Notes: generated from the sequence alone by a model not told the origin. Counted from the stretch's first letter, positions 16,603 to 25,006 are shown. The stretch is 64,000 nt of DNA from CAWGUU01 sp963825765 (GCA_963825765.1 CAWGUU010000009.1:248001-312000), one strand, 5' to 3'. Program-made: numbers and translations.

Positions 16603-17826
16603 GTGACGGCGGGGCCTGGAGACGGCGGGCACCGGATCCTCGTGACCGGCGGGCGCGCCGCCTACGACATCCGCGACTTCCTCACCCGGGCTGCGGTGCC
16701 GTTCGAGTACCAGGACGACGCCGGCCCGGACGGCGTGGCCGTGTGCACGTTCGACGACGGCGTGTGCCTCACGTCGCCGACCCTGCAGGAGGTGGCCCTC
16801 CACCTCGGGCTCCTGACTCAGCCGGCGTGCGAGGTCTACGACCTGGGCATCGTCGGGGCCGGTCCGGCGGGACTGGCGGCCGCGGTGTACGCCGCGTCCG
16901 AGGGGCTGAGCACGATCGTCGTCGACGAGCAGGCGCCCGGCGGCCAGGCCGGCACCAGCCCCCGGATCGAGAACTACCTGGGGTTCCCCGACGGCGTCAG
17001 CGGCGCCGAGCTGGCGTCCCGGGCCCGCCGCCAGGCGCTCAAGTTCGGCGTCGAGATCCTCATGCTGCGGTCCATCGTCGACGGCCACACCGACGGCGGC
17101 GACTTCTGGGCCACCCTGTCCGACGGCAACACCGTCCGGTGCAGGTCGTGCCTGGTCGCCACCGGCGTCGACTGGCGACGGCTCGACGTCCCAGGCGTCG
17201 ACACCCTCATGCACGCCGGCGTCTACTACGGGGCGGCGGCCAGCGAGGGGCCGGGAGTGGCCGGCAAGGACGTGATTATCGTCGGCGCCGGCAACTCGGG
17301 GGCCCAGGCCGCCCTCTACTTCGCGGGGTGGGCCCGCTCGGTGACGATCGTGTCCCGCGAGGCCACCCTGGAGGAGACGATGTCGAACTACCTGGCCGTC
17401 CGCCTCCACGACCTCCCCAACATCGTGGTCCGGGGCTGCACGGAGGTTGTCGCGGTCGAGGGCGACGAGTGGCTGCGATCCGTGACCCTCCGGGACAAGG
17501 TCACCGGCACCGAGGAGCGGGTGGCGGCGCACGCCCTGTTCATCTGCATCGGCGGCATCCCCCGCACGGAGTGGGCGAACCGGGACGGCATCCTCACCGA
17601 CCCGTCGGGCTACCTGGTCACCGGCCGCGACCTGTTCGAGAAGTACGGCGACGACGGCCGTCGCATCTGGTCGCTGGCCCGCGACCCCTACCCGCTGGAG
17701 ACCAGCCAGCCGGGCCTGTTCGCGGCCGGCGACGTCCGCCACGGCTCGACCAAGCGGGTCACCGCGGCGGTGGGGGAGGGAGCCATGGCCGTGCCGCTCA
17801 TCCACCGCTTCCTGGACGAGGGCTGA
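16603..17826 (+). CDS. thioredoxin-reductase-like FAD oxidoreductase without redox cysteines
   Basis: 407 aa. Residues 1-80 form a small glutaredoxin-like domain, as in the flavoproteins otherwise fused to cyclic-nucleotide-binding domains. The rest is a TrxR-like core with FAD motif GIVGAGPAGLAAAVYAASEG, APGGQAGTSPRIENYLGFP, NAD(P) motif VIIVGAGNSGAQAALYF and FAD-binding GLFAAGDVRHGSTKRV. In true thioredoxin reductases a CxxC sits between the two nucleotide motifs; here the stretch reads HAGVYYGAAASEG with no cysteine, so it cannot reduce thioredoxin in the usual way. The TTG at 16594 is an alternative start. Likely an NAD(P)H-dependent flavoenzyme with unknown acceptor. Confidence 0.82.
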   Translation: MTAGPGDGGHRILVTGGRAAYDIRDFLTRAAVPFEYQDDAGPDGVAVCTFDDGVCLTSPTLQEVALHLGLLTQPACEVYDLGIVGAGPAGLAAAVYAASEGLSTIVVDEQAPGGQAGTSPRIENYLGFPDGVSGAELASRARRQALKFGVEILMLRSIVDGHTDGGDFWATLSDGNTVRCRSCLVATGVDWRRLDVPGVDTLMHAGVYYGAAASEGPGVAGKDVIIVGAGNSGAQAALYFAGWARSVTIVSREATLEETMSNYLAVRLHDLPNIVVRGCTEVVAVEGDEWLRSVTLRDKVTGTEERVAAHALFICIGGIPRTEWANRDGILTDPSGYLVTGRDLFEKYGDDGRRIWSLARDPYPLETSQPGLFAAGDVRHGSTKRVTAAVGEGAMAVPLIHRFLDEG

Positions 17827-17856
17827 CCCTCCGCTCGCACGGGCAGGCCACGGGCG

Positions 17857-18087
17857 CTACCCGTCGTCGGGCTTGGGGCGCAGGTCGATGCGCAGGACGA
17901 GGATGCCGTCCTCGATGCCGCCGCTGGCGTCGCCCAGCATGGCGTAGTCCATGTAATCCTGCTGCATCCGCTGTATGAACCGCTTGCGGTCGTCGCCCTC
18001 GAGCGGCGGGATGCCCCTGCCACGGACGGCCCTCGCCCGGTCCTGGAAGCGGGCGACCATCGCCGCCACGTCGAAGTCGTCGGCCAT
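17857..18087 (-). CDS. conserved small actinobacterial protein, unknown function
   Basis: 76 aa, acidic and helical: DDFDVAAMVARFQDRARAVRGRGIPPLEG, then KRFIQRMQQDYMDYAMLGDA and a hydrophobic VLRIDLRP end. No cysteines, membrane segment or known motif; I recognise it only as the type of small conserved protein seen in actinobacteria. The ATG at 18087 is preferred because a TAGGGT box lies 8 nt upstream; a TTG at 18096 would overlap that box. Confidence 0.65.
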   Translation of the reverse strand: MADDFDVAAMVARFQDRARAVRGRGIPPLEGDDRKRFIQRMQQDYMDYAMLGDASGGIEDGILVLRIDLRPKPDDG

Positions 18088-18095
18088 AGCCACCA

Positions 18096-18101
18096 ACCCT
18101 A
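18096..18101 (-). promoter_or_regulatory. leaderless -10 TAGGGT
   Basis: The minus strand reads TAGGGT, 8 nt before the ATG at 18087. Confidence 0.55.
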
Positions 18102-18134
18102 CCCACCTCCCCTCCGTCGGGTGACGGCCGGCGG

Positions 18135-18140
18135 TAGACT
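18135..18140 (+). promoter_or_regulatory. candidate -10 TAGACT
   Basis: TAGACT diverges from the 18096-18101 box. A transcript would start near 18147, giving a leader of about 70 nt before the GTG at 18216. Confidence 0.4.
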
Positions 18141-18215
18141 GTGCGGTCCCAGCAGTCGCCAGGGCATTCGGAACTGATCACGCGGGAGCAGTGTCGGGGG
18201 AGTGGGGGCAGCAAC

Positions 18216-18386
18216 GTGAAGAAGGGACGTCACCGGCGCTTCGAAGAGGCCCGAGCGCTCAAGCGGACGACGGAGGTCATCGTCGAGCCGTGCGCCGAGT
18301 GCGGCGCCGCACCCGACGAGGAACACGCATCCTGGTGCCTGGCCACCGAGGACGACGAGCTGGACGAAGGGGCGGACGGGGAGTAG
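18216..18386 (+). CDS. small CxxC protein, unknown function
   Basis: 56 aa: a basic N-terminus (KKGRHRRFEEARALKR), then EPCAECGAAPDEEHASWC, whose three cysteines and one His could bind zinc, and an acidic tail. The GTG at 18216 follows a G-rich GGGGG about 6 nt upstream. An in-frame GTG at 18141 is too close to the TAGACT box to be leaderless. I do not recognise a family. Confidence 0.5.
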   Translation: MKKGRHRRFEEARALKRTTEVIVEPCAECGAAPDEEHASWCLATEDDELDEGADGE

Positions 18387-18414
18387 GTCGAGCTGGACAC
18401 GGCACTGGGCCGGG

Positions 18415-19206
18415 TCAGCGCACGGCGGGGTGGGGGAGGGCCACACCCTCGACCCGGCGGTCGAGGTAGTCGGCCACCCGTCGGTAGGTGTCGTCGCCGA
18501 TCATGGCGGCCAGCTCCTCGGCCATGGCCCGGTACACGGGTACGGCGCCGACGAAGGCCTCGGGCGACTCGGTGCACCACCAGTGGAACTCGGCCCCGCC
18601 CGCGCCCCAGCCCGCCCGCCCCCATTCGACGACCCTCGACGTGACGTGGCCGTCGCCGTCGTCGGTGTCCTCCTGGCGCAGGGGCAGCTGCCAGCAGACG
18701 TCGGGCTTCAGCTCGAGCGGGTGCTGGCCCCGGGCCACCGCCGCCTGGTGGAGGGCGCAGCCCGCCCCGGTGGGGAAGTCCGGCCGGTTGAGGAACACGC
18801 AGGCGTCCTGCACCTGGCGGCTGACGGTCTCGCCCCTGACGTTCACCCGTGAGATGCCCCGCTGCCTGCCCTCCTTGCGGAACTGCCACTCCTCCGCGCT
18901 CAGGGTCTCGGCCGCGGCGGTGACCCTGTCGACGTCGGCCTGGTCGGTGAAGTGGGCCCCGTAGGAGCAGCACCCCAGCTCCCGTTCCGGCGCCGGCTCG
19001 GTGAGGACCCCCTGGCAGCCGTTGCGGAAGATGCACGTCCACCGGCTGAGCAGGAACGTGACGTCGAAGATCCACGTGCGATGCTCGGTCTCGCTCTCGA
19101 ACGACACCCACTCCCTGTCGACCTCGGGCGGCCGAGCCCCTGCCTGCTCCGGTCCCGCCGGCGTGCTGCCGGGCCGGGTCGCCAGCCGCACGCGTGTCTC
19201 ACCCAT
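18415..19206 (-). CDS. cysteine-cluster protein, possible metal binding
   Basis: 263 aa with at least nine cysteines, in TCIFRNGCQG, LGCCSYGAHF, DACVFLN, AGCALHQ, PDVCWQLP and WWCTES. The spacing recalls the YkgJ/DUF3109 class of putative zinc- or iron-chelating proteins, but I cannot confirm membership. There is no signal peptide. The ATG at 19206 lies inside the end of the upstream M20 peptidase gene (8-bp overlap), so the two are probably co-translated. Confidence 0.6.
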   Translation of the reverse strand: MGETRVRLATRPGSTPAGPEQAGARPPEVDREWVSFESETEHRTWIFDVTFLLSRWTCIFRNGCQGVLTEPAPERELGCCSYGAHFTDQADVDRVTAAAETLSAEEWQFRKEGRQRGISRVNVRGETVSRQVQDACVFLNRPDFPTGAGCALHQAAVARGQHPLELKPDVCWQLPLRQEDTDDGDGHVTSRVVEWGRAGWGAGGAEFHWWCTESPEAFVGAVPVYRAMAEELAAMIGDDTYRRVADYLDRRVEGVALPHPAVR

Positions 19207-20629
19207 GGGTCGACGTCGCCCCGGTCCGGCCCAGCCGTCCCAGCTCGCCCCACAGCTCCCCTGCCGCCAGCAGCCCCTTCCAGAACTGGTCGAGCACCAT
19301 CCGCTCGTTGGGGGCGTGGAAGCGATCGTTCGGGAGGGCCACGCCGAGGTAGAGCACGGGAGCGCCGAGGATCCGGCCCAGCGCCTCCTCCGGACCGCTG
19401 CCGCCGATGCGGGTGAACAGCGGCTCCTTGCCCCAGACCCGGGCGACGGCCCGGCACAGGGCACCCATGGCCGGGTGGTCGACCGGCGTCAGGGCCGGCG
19501 CCACGCCGCCCTCGGCGGTGACGGTGACCTCGACGCCTTCGGGCACCGCCGACTCCAGCCAGGCCGTGAAGGCGGCGGTGACGGTGTCGGGCCGCTGGTC
19601 CGGCACCAGACGGAACGTCACCTTGAACCCACCCTGGGCCGGCACGATCGTCTTGATGCCGCCGCCCGTGTAGCCGACGCCGATGCCGACGACGTCGCAG
19701 GTGGGACGGGTCCAGATCCGCTCCAGGAGCGAGCGCCCGGCCTCACCCTCGAGCCGTCCGACGCCGGCCATCCGGCGCCAGGCGTCGTCGTCGACGGGGA
19801 TGGTGGCCAGCGACGCCTCCTCCGCCGGGGTCAGTGGGCGGACGTCGTCGTAGAAGCCGGGCACGGCCACCCTGCCGTCGGCGTCGTGCAGCGACGCCAC
19901 CATGCCGGCGATGACGTGGGCGGAGTTGGGGACGGCGCCGCCGAACAGCCCCGAGTGCAGGTCGGTCTCGGCGGTGCGGACCCGGACGTCGAAGGCCACC
20001 AGCCCCCGCATGCCCACGCACACCGACGGCACGTCCGCCGCCCACATGTCGGTGTCGGAGACCACCACCACGTCGCAGCCGAACCTGTCACGCTCGCGGA
20101 CGAGCAGGTCCTCGAAGTGGGGGCTGCCGACCTCCTCCTCGCCCTCGACGAGGAACTTGAGGTTCACGGGGAGGCGGCCGTCTGTGGCCAGCAGGCCCCG
20201 CACCGCCTCCATCTGGAACATCACCTGGCCCTTGTCGTCGATCGACCCCCGGCCCCGGAGCTCGCCGTCGACCACCACCGGCTCGAACGGCGGCGAGTGC
20301 CACTCGTCGAGAGGGTCGACGGGCTGGACGTCGTGGTGGCCGTAGACCAGCACGGTGGGGGCGTCGGGCCCGGCGGCCAGGTGCTCGCCGTAGACCGACG
20401 GCGCTCCCTCCCCCTCGGTCGCTGCGCATCCGGCGGTCTCCAGCACCTCGACCGCCTCGAGGCCGGCCTTGGCCAGCAGGTCGGCGGTGACCTCGGCCGA
20501 CCTGCGGACGTCGGCGGCGTGGGCGGGCTGGGCCGAGATCGAAGGGATGCGGAGCCAGGCGACGAGGTCGGCCAGGATGCGGTCGCGCTCGCCGTCCACC
20601 CAGCCGAAGAGGCGCAGGGCGTCGTCCAT
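19199..20629 (-). CDS. M20-family dipeptidase
   Basis: 476 aa. VLVYGHHDVQPVDPLDEWHSPPF carries the first zinc His and catalytic Asp. GRGSIDDKGQVMFQMEAV holds the bridging Asp. VEGEEEVGSPHFEDLL has the catalytic Glu and zinc Glu, and VSDTDMW and the C-terminal GGSGPEEALGRILG complete the M20 dipeptidase pattern. It would hydrolyse dipeptides or N-acyl amino acids in the cytoplasm with two Zn ions. The ATG at 20629 is 6 nt from a minus-strand TAGCCT box shared with the divergent gene. Confidence 0.9.
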   Translation of the reverse strand: MDDALRLFGWVDGERDRILADLVAWLRIPSISAQPAHAADVRRSAEVTADLLAKAGLEAVEVLETAGCAATEGEGAPSVYGEHLAAGPDAPTVLVYGHHDVQPVDPLDEWHSPPFEPVVVDGELRGRGSIDDKGQVMFQMEAVRGLLATDGRLPVNLKFLVEGEEEVGSPHFEDLLVRERDRFGCDVVVVSDTDMWAADVPSVCVGMRGLVAFDVRVRTAETDLHSGLFGGAVPNSAHVIAGMVASLHDADGRVAVPGFYDDVRPLTPAEEASLATIPVDDDAWRRMAGVGRLEGEAGRSLLERIWTRPTCDVVGIGVGYTGGGIKTIVPAQGGFKVTFRLVPDQRPDTVTAAFTAWLESAVPEGVEVTVTAEGGVAPALTPVDHPAMGALCRAVARVWGKEPLFTRIGGSGPEEALGRILGAPVLYLGVALPNDRFHAPNERMVLDQFWKGLLAAGELWGELGRLGRTGATSTHG

Positions 20630-20634
20630 CTCCG

Positions 20635-20641
20635 TAGGCTA
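20635..20641. promoter_or_regulatory. shared bidirectional leaderless -10 (TAGGCTA)
   Basis: TAGGCTA reads TAGGCT on the plus strand (8 nt before GTG 20649) and TAGCCT on the minus strand (6 nt before ATG 20629). One 7-bp core could therefore serve both divergent genes. Confidence 0.5.
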
Positions 20642-20648
20642 CGTCTGC

Positions 20649-20879
20649 GTGGGTGGATCGCTCGACGACGTGCAGGCCCGGCTGGAGGGGATCGCCGAGG
20701 AGCTGGCCGACCTGGCCCTCGACCGGCTGCGGACCGCCCTCGACGAGGGCGCCGACAAGGCCCCCGCCGACGAACGCCTGATCACCAGGGCCCGCCGGTC
20801 GGTCGAGAAGGCCGCCAACCTGTTGGAGCAGGCAGGCCGGGCCGGTGCGGAGGCGGAAACCGGGGCCGGCACCGAATAG
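20649..20879 (+). CDS. small helical protein, unknown function
   Basis: 76 aa, almost wholly alpha-helical and acidic: LDDVQARLEGIAEELADLALDRLRTALDE, then RARRSVEKAANLLEQAGRAG. No cysteines or membrane segment. The start is GTG, placed 8 nt after the shared -10 box. It may form a short coiled coil; I recognise no family. Confidence 0.6.
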   Translation: MGGSLDDVQARLEGIAEELADLALDRLRTALDEGADKAPADERLITRARRSVEKAANLLEQAGRAGAEAETGAGTE

Positions 20880-20936
20880 CGCCGGCCACCCGGTATTCGC
20901 CGACATGGGCCGGGGCCCGGCTGTCACCCTGGGTCC

Positions 20937-22061
20937 ATGGGCACCACTGAGGCGCAGGTGCGCCTCGCCTTCGATCAGCACACGGACTTCGACGGCGCCT
21001 TGACGGCGCTGGCCCTGGCGCGCTTCGTCGACGGGTCTCAGCCGTACGTGGCCTGCTTCGACGTCGAGGGCGTGGCCCGGGCAGCCGACCTGGTGCCGCT
21101 CGGTTCGGTCGTCCGCCAGGTCGCGGCCGACAAGTGGCAGCGCGTGCTCGCCTCCGGAGACGGATGGACGGTGCTGGTCGAGCGGTGGACGTCCGCACAG
21201 GCGTCTGTGCGGGTGGTGGCGGCCGACCCCGAGCTGCTCGAGAAGATGGTGGCCGACGTGCGGTCGCGTGCGCCGGTGGTCGAGCGCCGGCCCGAGACGG
21301 TGGCGGTGGACTTCTGGTACCAGGGCCAGTGCCAGCCCACCACCGTCCGCCGCCGGCTCGACGTCCCGAGCTGGGACGCCATCGGTCCGAACTACACCGC
21401 AGGTGTGCGCGACCGGCTCGACGCCCTCATGACAATGCCGGCGCCGGAGTCCGGGGGCCGCCTGCTGCTCTGGCACGGCCGCCCCGGCACCGGGAAGACG
21501 ACAGCCATCCGCGCCCTCGCCCGTAGCTGGTCGACATGGTGCTCGACGATCTACGTGGTCGACCCGGAGCAGTTCCTGGGCAGCGCCCGGTACCTGTTGT
21601 CCGTGCTGCTGGAGTCGACGGACGACGACGACGACGAGGACGACGATCGCGAGAGCGGCGAATTCGACTCCGACGGCGGTGGTCGGCGCCGGTGGCGCCT
21701 GTTGGTGCTGGAGGACGCCGACGAGCTCCTCCGGGCCGACGCCAAGCGGGAGACCGGCCAGGCGCTTTCCCGCCTGCTCAACGTGGCCGACGGCTTCCTC
21801 GGCCAGGGCGTCCGGGTCCTGGTCCTCATCACCACCAACGAGCCGCTCGGCCGCCTGCACCCGGCCGTCATCAGACCCGGCCGGTGCCTGGCCGAGGTCG
21901 AGTTCGCGCCGCTGACGGCGGCCGAGAGCGCCGCCTTCCTCGGGGCCGGGCACGATCGGGCGCCCGACGGGCTGACCCTGGCCGAGCTGTTCGAGCGGCG
22001 GGGCGACGTCGCCCGCATCGCCACCGCGGCCCCGACCCCGCCACCCGGCCAGTACCTGTAG
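20937..22061 (+). CDS. AAA-family ATPase with N-terminal DUF5925-like region
   Basis: 374 aa. Residues 1-130 resemble the uncharacterised DUF5925 domain of actinobacterial ATPases. The AAA core has Walker A GRPGTGKTTAIRAL (about 183-196), Walker B LLVLEDADELL (about 255-265) and sensor-1 LITTNEP. Between them is an acidic insertion (DDDDDEDDD, about residues 224-232). There is no membrane segment or nuclease motif. An ATP-driven remodelling role is likely from the fold; the client is unknown. Confidence 0.8.
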   Translation: MGTTEAQVRLAFDQHTDFDGALTALALARFVDGSQPYVACFDVEGVARAADLVPLGSVVRQVAADKWQRVLASGDGWTVLVERWTSAQASVRVVAADPELLEKMVADVRSRAPVVERRPETVAVDFWYQGQCQPTTVRRRLDVPSWDAIGPNYTAGVRDRLDALMTMPAPESGGRLLLWHGRPGTGKTTAIRALARSWSTWCSTIYVVDPEQFLGSARYLLSVLLESTDDDDDEDDDRESGEFDSDGGGRRRWRLLVLEDADELLRADAKRETGQALSRLLNVADGFLGQGVRVLVLITTNEPLGRLHPAVIRPGRCLAEVEFAPLTAAESAAFLGAGHDRAPDGLTLAELFERRGDVARIATAAPTPPPGQYL

Positions 22062-22130
22062 CCCCCACCAGGATTCTGCTCGCGTAAGTCCGGGTCATAG
22101 CCGGCAAAATCGCGAGCAGAATCGTGGGGC
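22061..22130. repeat. long intergenic palindrome (type D)
   Basis: Perfect 13-bp arms GATTCTGCTCGCG (22072-22084) and CGCGAGCAGAATC (22111-22123) are extended outward by GCCCC-AC pairing with GTGGGGC and inward by CCGG with CCGG. It begins at the last base of the ATPase stop codon. It may act as a transcript end or be another member of the dispersed palindromes. Confidence 0.7.
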
Positions 22131-22170
22131 CGAGTCGCTGGACGCAGCAGCGATCCGGCATGATGCTGCG

Positions 22171-22896
22171 GTGCCGAAACCCGACTGGACCCCCTGCCGA
22201 GACGCCATCCACCTGGCCCCGAGCCTCCTGGCGTCCGACTTCGGTCACCTCGCTGACGCCGTCGCCGCCCTCGAGGGCAGCGGCACCGAGCGGCTGCACG
22301 TCGACGTCATGGACGGCGTGTTCGTGCCGAACTTCACCTTCGGCACCGACACGGTGCGGGCGCTGAAGCGGTGCACCGACCTGCCGCTGGAACTGCACCT
22401 GATGATCGTCGAGCCCGAGAAGCACATCGGCACCTTCGCCGACGCCGGCGCCGACGCCATCACCGTGCACTACGAGGTCTCGCCCAACCTCCACCGCACC
22501 CTGACCCAGATCCGCAAGCTGGAGTGCAGGGCCGGCGCCGCCATCAACCCGAGCACGCCGGCGGCCAACCTCTTCGACGTGCTCGAGTTCATGGACCTGG
22601 CCCTGGTGATGACCATCAGCCCCGGCTACGGCGGCCAGAAGCTGATCCCTCGCACACTGCGCAAGGTGGCTCAGGTGCGGGCCGAGATCGACCGCCAGGA
22701 GCTGGACACCGAGATCGAGGTCGACGGCGGCGTCGATGCCGGCAACGCCCAGGCGTGCGTCGAGGCGGGCGCCAACGTGCTGGTGGCGGGCACCGCGGTG
22801 TTCGGCCACGCCGACGGACCGGCGGCCGGCGGGCAGGCGGTGCTCGCCGCCGCGGCCGAGGCCGCCGGCCTCGGCACGCGCGGCGTCGGGGACTGA
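22171..22896 (+). CDS. rpe: ribulose-phosphate 3-epimerase
   Basis: 241 aa, slightly longer than usual because of a C-terminal Ala/Gly extension. LAPSLLASDFGHL, HVDVMDGVFVPNFTFG, ELHLMIVEPEK, VMTISPGYGGQK and EIEVDGGVDAGNA are the classic motifs; the first Asp of MDG and the Asp of EVDGG are the catalytic acid/base pair. It interconverts ribulose-5-phosphate and xylulose-5-phosphate in the pentose phosphate pathway. Start is GTG at 22171. Confidence 0.96.
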   Translation: MPKPDWTPCRDAIHLAPSLLASDFGHLADAVAALEGSGTERLHVDVMDGVFVPNFTFGTDTVRALKRCTDLPLELHLMIVEPEKHIGTFADAGADAITVHYEVSPNLHRTLTQIRKLECRAGAAINPSTPAANLFDVLEFMDLALVMTISPGYGGQKLIPRTLRKVAQVRAEIDRQELDTEIEVDGGVDAGNAQACVEAGANVLVAGTAVFGHADGPAAGGQAVLAAAAEAAGLGTRGVGD

Positions 22897-22905
22897 GGGT
22901 CGGCT

Positions 22906-23082
22906 GTGGCCACGCCCGTCGGGCCCGCCGAGCGGGACCCCAACGACCCCGACAACTGGGACTTCGGCGACGCCGAGGAGGAGTTCGAGGAGCCCACCGC
23001 CGTCCGCTACCCGATGCGGGCGGTCCTCGCCGGGTTGCTCGTGCTGGTCCTCGTGGTGATGGTGATCGTCAGCTTCCTGTAA
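22906..23082 (+). CDS. small single-pass membrane protein
   Basis: 58 aa with a GTG start 9 nt after rpe. An acidic N-terminus (DPDNWDFGDAEEEFEEP) precedes a basic-flanked hydrophobic segment of about 20 residues (VLAGLLVLVLVVMVIVSFL) at the very C-terminus, so it is a tail-anchored or C-in single-pass protein. It probably shares the rpe transcript. Function unknown. Confidence 0.65.
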   Translation: MATPVGPAERDPNDPDNWDFGDAEEEFEEPTAVRYPMRAVLAGLLVLVLVVMVIVSFL

Positions 23083-23098
23083 ACCCCCACCACCGCCG

Positions 23099-23145
23099 AA
23101 TCGGGGCGGCTCAGCCGCGCCATGCGCCGGTACACCGCCCCGGTT
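23099..23145. repeat. palindromic element, family B copy 1
   Basis: Arms AATCGGGGCGG (23099-23109) and CCGCCCCGGTT (23135-23145) pair with one T-G wobble. It lies between convergent genes. The reverse complement of 38551-38623 shares GGGGCGGCTCAG, ATGCGCC, TAC and CGCCCCGGTT in the same order. Confidence 0.75.
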
Positions 23146-23163
23146 GGGAAGGGTTGGGAGGGG

Positions 23164-24054
23164 TCAGGTGCGCTTGACCCGTCCGGCCAGGGCGCGGAAC
23201 GCGAGGGTCATCGACACCGCGCCGACGCCGGCGATGGCCAGCAGGGCCTGGAACAGCGCGGTCGCGTCCCACCCGTCGGTGAGCAGCGACCGCAGCCCGG
23301 CCAGGATGTAGGTGAGCGGGTTGTAGTCGGCGGCGGTGGACAGCCAGCCCGACAGCGCCTCCTGGGGCAGGAAGGCGGTGGTGAGGAACACGAACGGGAA
23401 GAAGATGAGGAAGCTCGTGTTCACCGCCGCCGGGTTGCCCGTCTTCAGGGCGATGGCGTAGGGGAAGCCGGCGTAGACGAGGCTCCAGAGGGCGCACAGC
23501 AGGACGAAGACCACGAGGCCGAGGAAGCCGGTGTCGAAGCGCACCCCGGTGACGAAGCCCAGCGCCAGCACGGGCAGGGTGAGGCCGATGGCCAGGGCCA
23601 GGTCGGCCATCATGCAGCCGAGCAGCAGCGCCAGCCGGTTGACGGGGCTGAGCAGGAGCCGGTCGAAGTACCCGCCCTGGATGTCGAGCACGAGGGTGGT
23701 GGCCCGCGAGATGCCGGTGACGCCGAAGATGACGGCCACCGGGAGCTGGAAGGCCCGGTAGTTGAAGCCCGGGATGCCCGTCTCGGCGAAGTTCTCGAAG
23801 GCCCCCATGTTCACCACGTAGAAGAAGACCGGCACGATCAGGGCGGGGATGATCGACTCGGTGTCGCGGGGGATCGCCCGCAGGGCCCGGCTGGCGACGG
23901 TGAGCACGTCGTGGGCGAAGCCCTTGTCGCGGGCCTTGATGCCCACGGGCTCGGCGACCGCGGTCCCAGCCCCGGTCCCGGCCCCGGTCTCGACGTCCTT
24001 CTCAGGCCCAACGAGATCAGGCCCAATGGAATCAGGCCCAATGGAATCAGGCAT
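23164..24054 (-). CDS. ABC-2 type transporter permease (DrrB-like)
   Basis: 296 aa with six hydrophobic segments after about 60 polar residues. IIPALIVPVFFYVVNMGAF, GGYFDRLLLSPVNRLALLLG and STAADYNPLTYILAGLRSLL are typical of DrrB/ABC-2 permeases, which export drugs or lipids with a DrrA ATPase. The start overlaps the ATPase stop by 8 bp. The extreme N-terminus carries an imperfect DSIGP repeat from a 15-bp tandem duplication (24001-24050) that looks like slippage in a non-essential tail. Confidence 0.88.
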   Translation of the reverse strand: MPDSIGPDSIGPDLVGPEKDVETGAGTGAGTAVAEPVGIKARDKGFAHDVLTVASRALRAIPRDTESIIPALIVPVFFYVVNMGAFENFAETGIPGFNYRAFQLPVAVIFGVTGISRATTLVLDIQGGYFDRLLLSPVNRLALLLGCMMADLALAIGLTLPVLALGFVTGVRFDTGFLGLVVFVLLCALWSLVYAGFPYAIALKTGNPAAVNTSFLIFFPFVFLTTAFLPQEALSGWLSTAADYNPLTYILAGLRSLLTDGWDATALFQALLAIAGVGAVSMTLAFRALAGRVKRT

Positions 24055-25006
24055 CGTGATCCTCCGCCTCCTCGATCCGCCCGCCGGTCAACTCCAGGAA
24101 CACGTCGTCGAGCGACGGGCGGCGCAGGGTGAGCTCCTTCACCTTCACCCCGCACCCGTTGAGGGCGACGGCCACCGCGGCGATGGCGGCCGCCCCGTCT
24201 GCGGCGGTGATGGTGACCTCCCCGCCGTGGACCTCGGCCCCCGTGACCTCCGGCAGCCCGGCCACCGCATCCGCCGCCACCGCCGGGTCGCCGTCCACCA
24301 GGGCGATGATCACGTCGGTGCCCACCCGGCGCTTGAGCTCCTCGGGCGTGCCCTCGGCCACCAGCTTTCCCCTGTCGATGATGCCGAGCCGGTGGGCGAG
24401 GGCGTCGGCCTCCTCCAGGTACTGGGTGGTGAGGAAGATCGTCATGCCCAGGTTGCGGTTGAGGGCCCGGACCTCGTCCCAGACCTTGACCCGGCTGAGC
24501 GGGTCGAGCCCCGACGTGGGCTCGTCGAGGAACAGGATCGTCGGGTTGTGGATAAGGGCGGCGGCCAGGTCGAGGCGGCGCTTCATGCCGCCCGAGTAGG
24601 TGGCGATCCTGCGGTCGAGTGCGTCGCCCAGGTCGATCAGCGTGCCCAGGTCGACCAGCCGGGCCTCGATCTCCTTGCGGGCCAGGCCGTACAGCCGTCC
24701 CTGGAGGCGCAGCAGCTCGTTGCCCGTCTGCTTCGGGTCGAGCGCGGCCTCCTGGAGGGCGGCCCCGATGCTGAGCCGGATGGCGCCGGGCTCGGTGGCC
24801 ACGTCGTAGCCGGCCACCGTGGCCTTGCCCTCGCTCGGGGCCAGCAGCGTGCACAGGACCCGAACGGTCGTGGACTTGCCGGCGCCGTTCGGGCCCAGGA
24901 ACCCGTAGATCTCGCCGGGCGCCACGTCGAGGTCGAGCCCGTCGACCGCAGTCACGTCGCCGAACCGCCGCACGAGCCCCACGGTGTGGATGCCCCCGTC
25001 GCTCAT
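24047..25006 (-). CDS. ABC transporter ATP-binding protein (DrrA family)
   Basis: 319 aa. Walker A GPNGAGKST, Q-loop, signature YSGGMKRRLDLA, Walker B ILFLDEPTSGLDP and the H-loop region TIFLTTQYLEEADALAHR are intact. The LDP-RVKVW and C-terminal VKELTLRRPSLDDVFLELTG segments are diagnostic of the DrrA drug-resistance ATPases. The ATG at 25006 is chosen because upstream codons are not conserved. It forms a two-gene operon with the DrrB-like permease and would power export of a hydrophobic compound, identity unknown. Confidence 0.93.
   Translation of the reverse strand: MSDGGIHTVGLVRRFGDVTAVDGLDLDVAPGEIYGFLGPNGAGKSTTVRVLCTLLAPSEGKATVAGYDVATEPGAIRLSIGAALQEAALDPKQTGNELLRLQGRLYGLARKEIEARLVDLGTLIDLGDALDRRIATYSGGMKRRLDLAAALIHNPTILFLDEPTSGLDPLSRVKVWDEVRALNRNLGMTIFLTTQYLEEADALAHRLGIIDRGKLVAEGTPEELKRRVGTDVIIALVDGDPAVAADAVAGLPEVTGAEVHGGEVTITAADGAAAIAAVAVALNGCGVKVKELTLRRPSLDDVFLELTGGRIEEAEDHDA

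Noticed and set aside
24001..24050. Tandem 15-bp repeat as a regulatory iteron
   Set aside because: It lies inside the start of the DrrB-like permease gene and encodes a repeated DSIGP; slippage in a variable N-terminus is a simpler reading.
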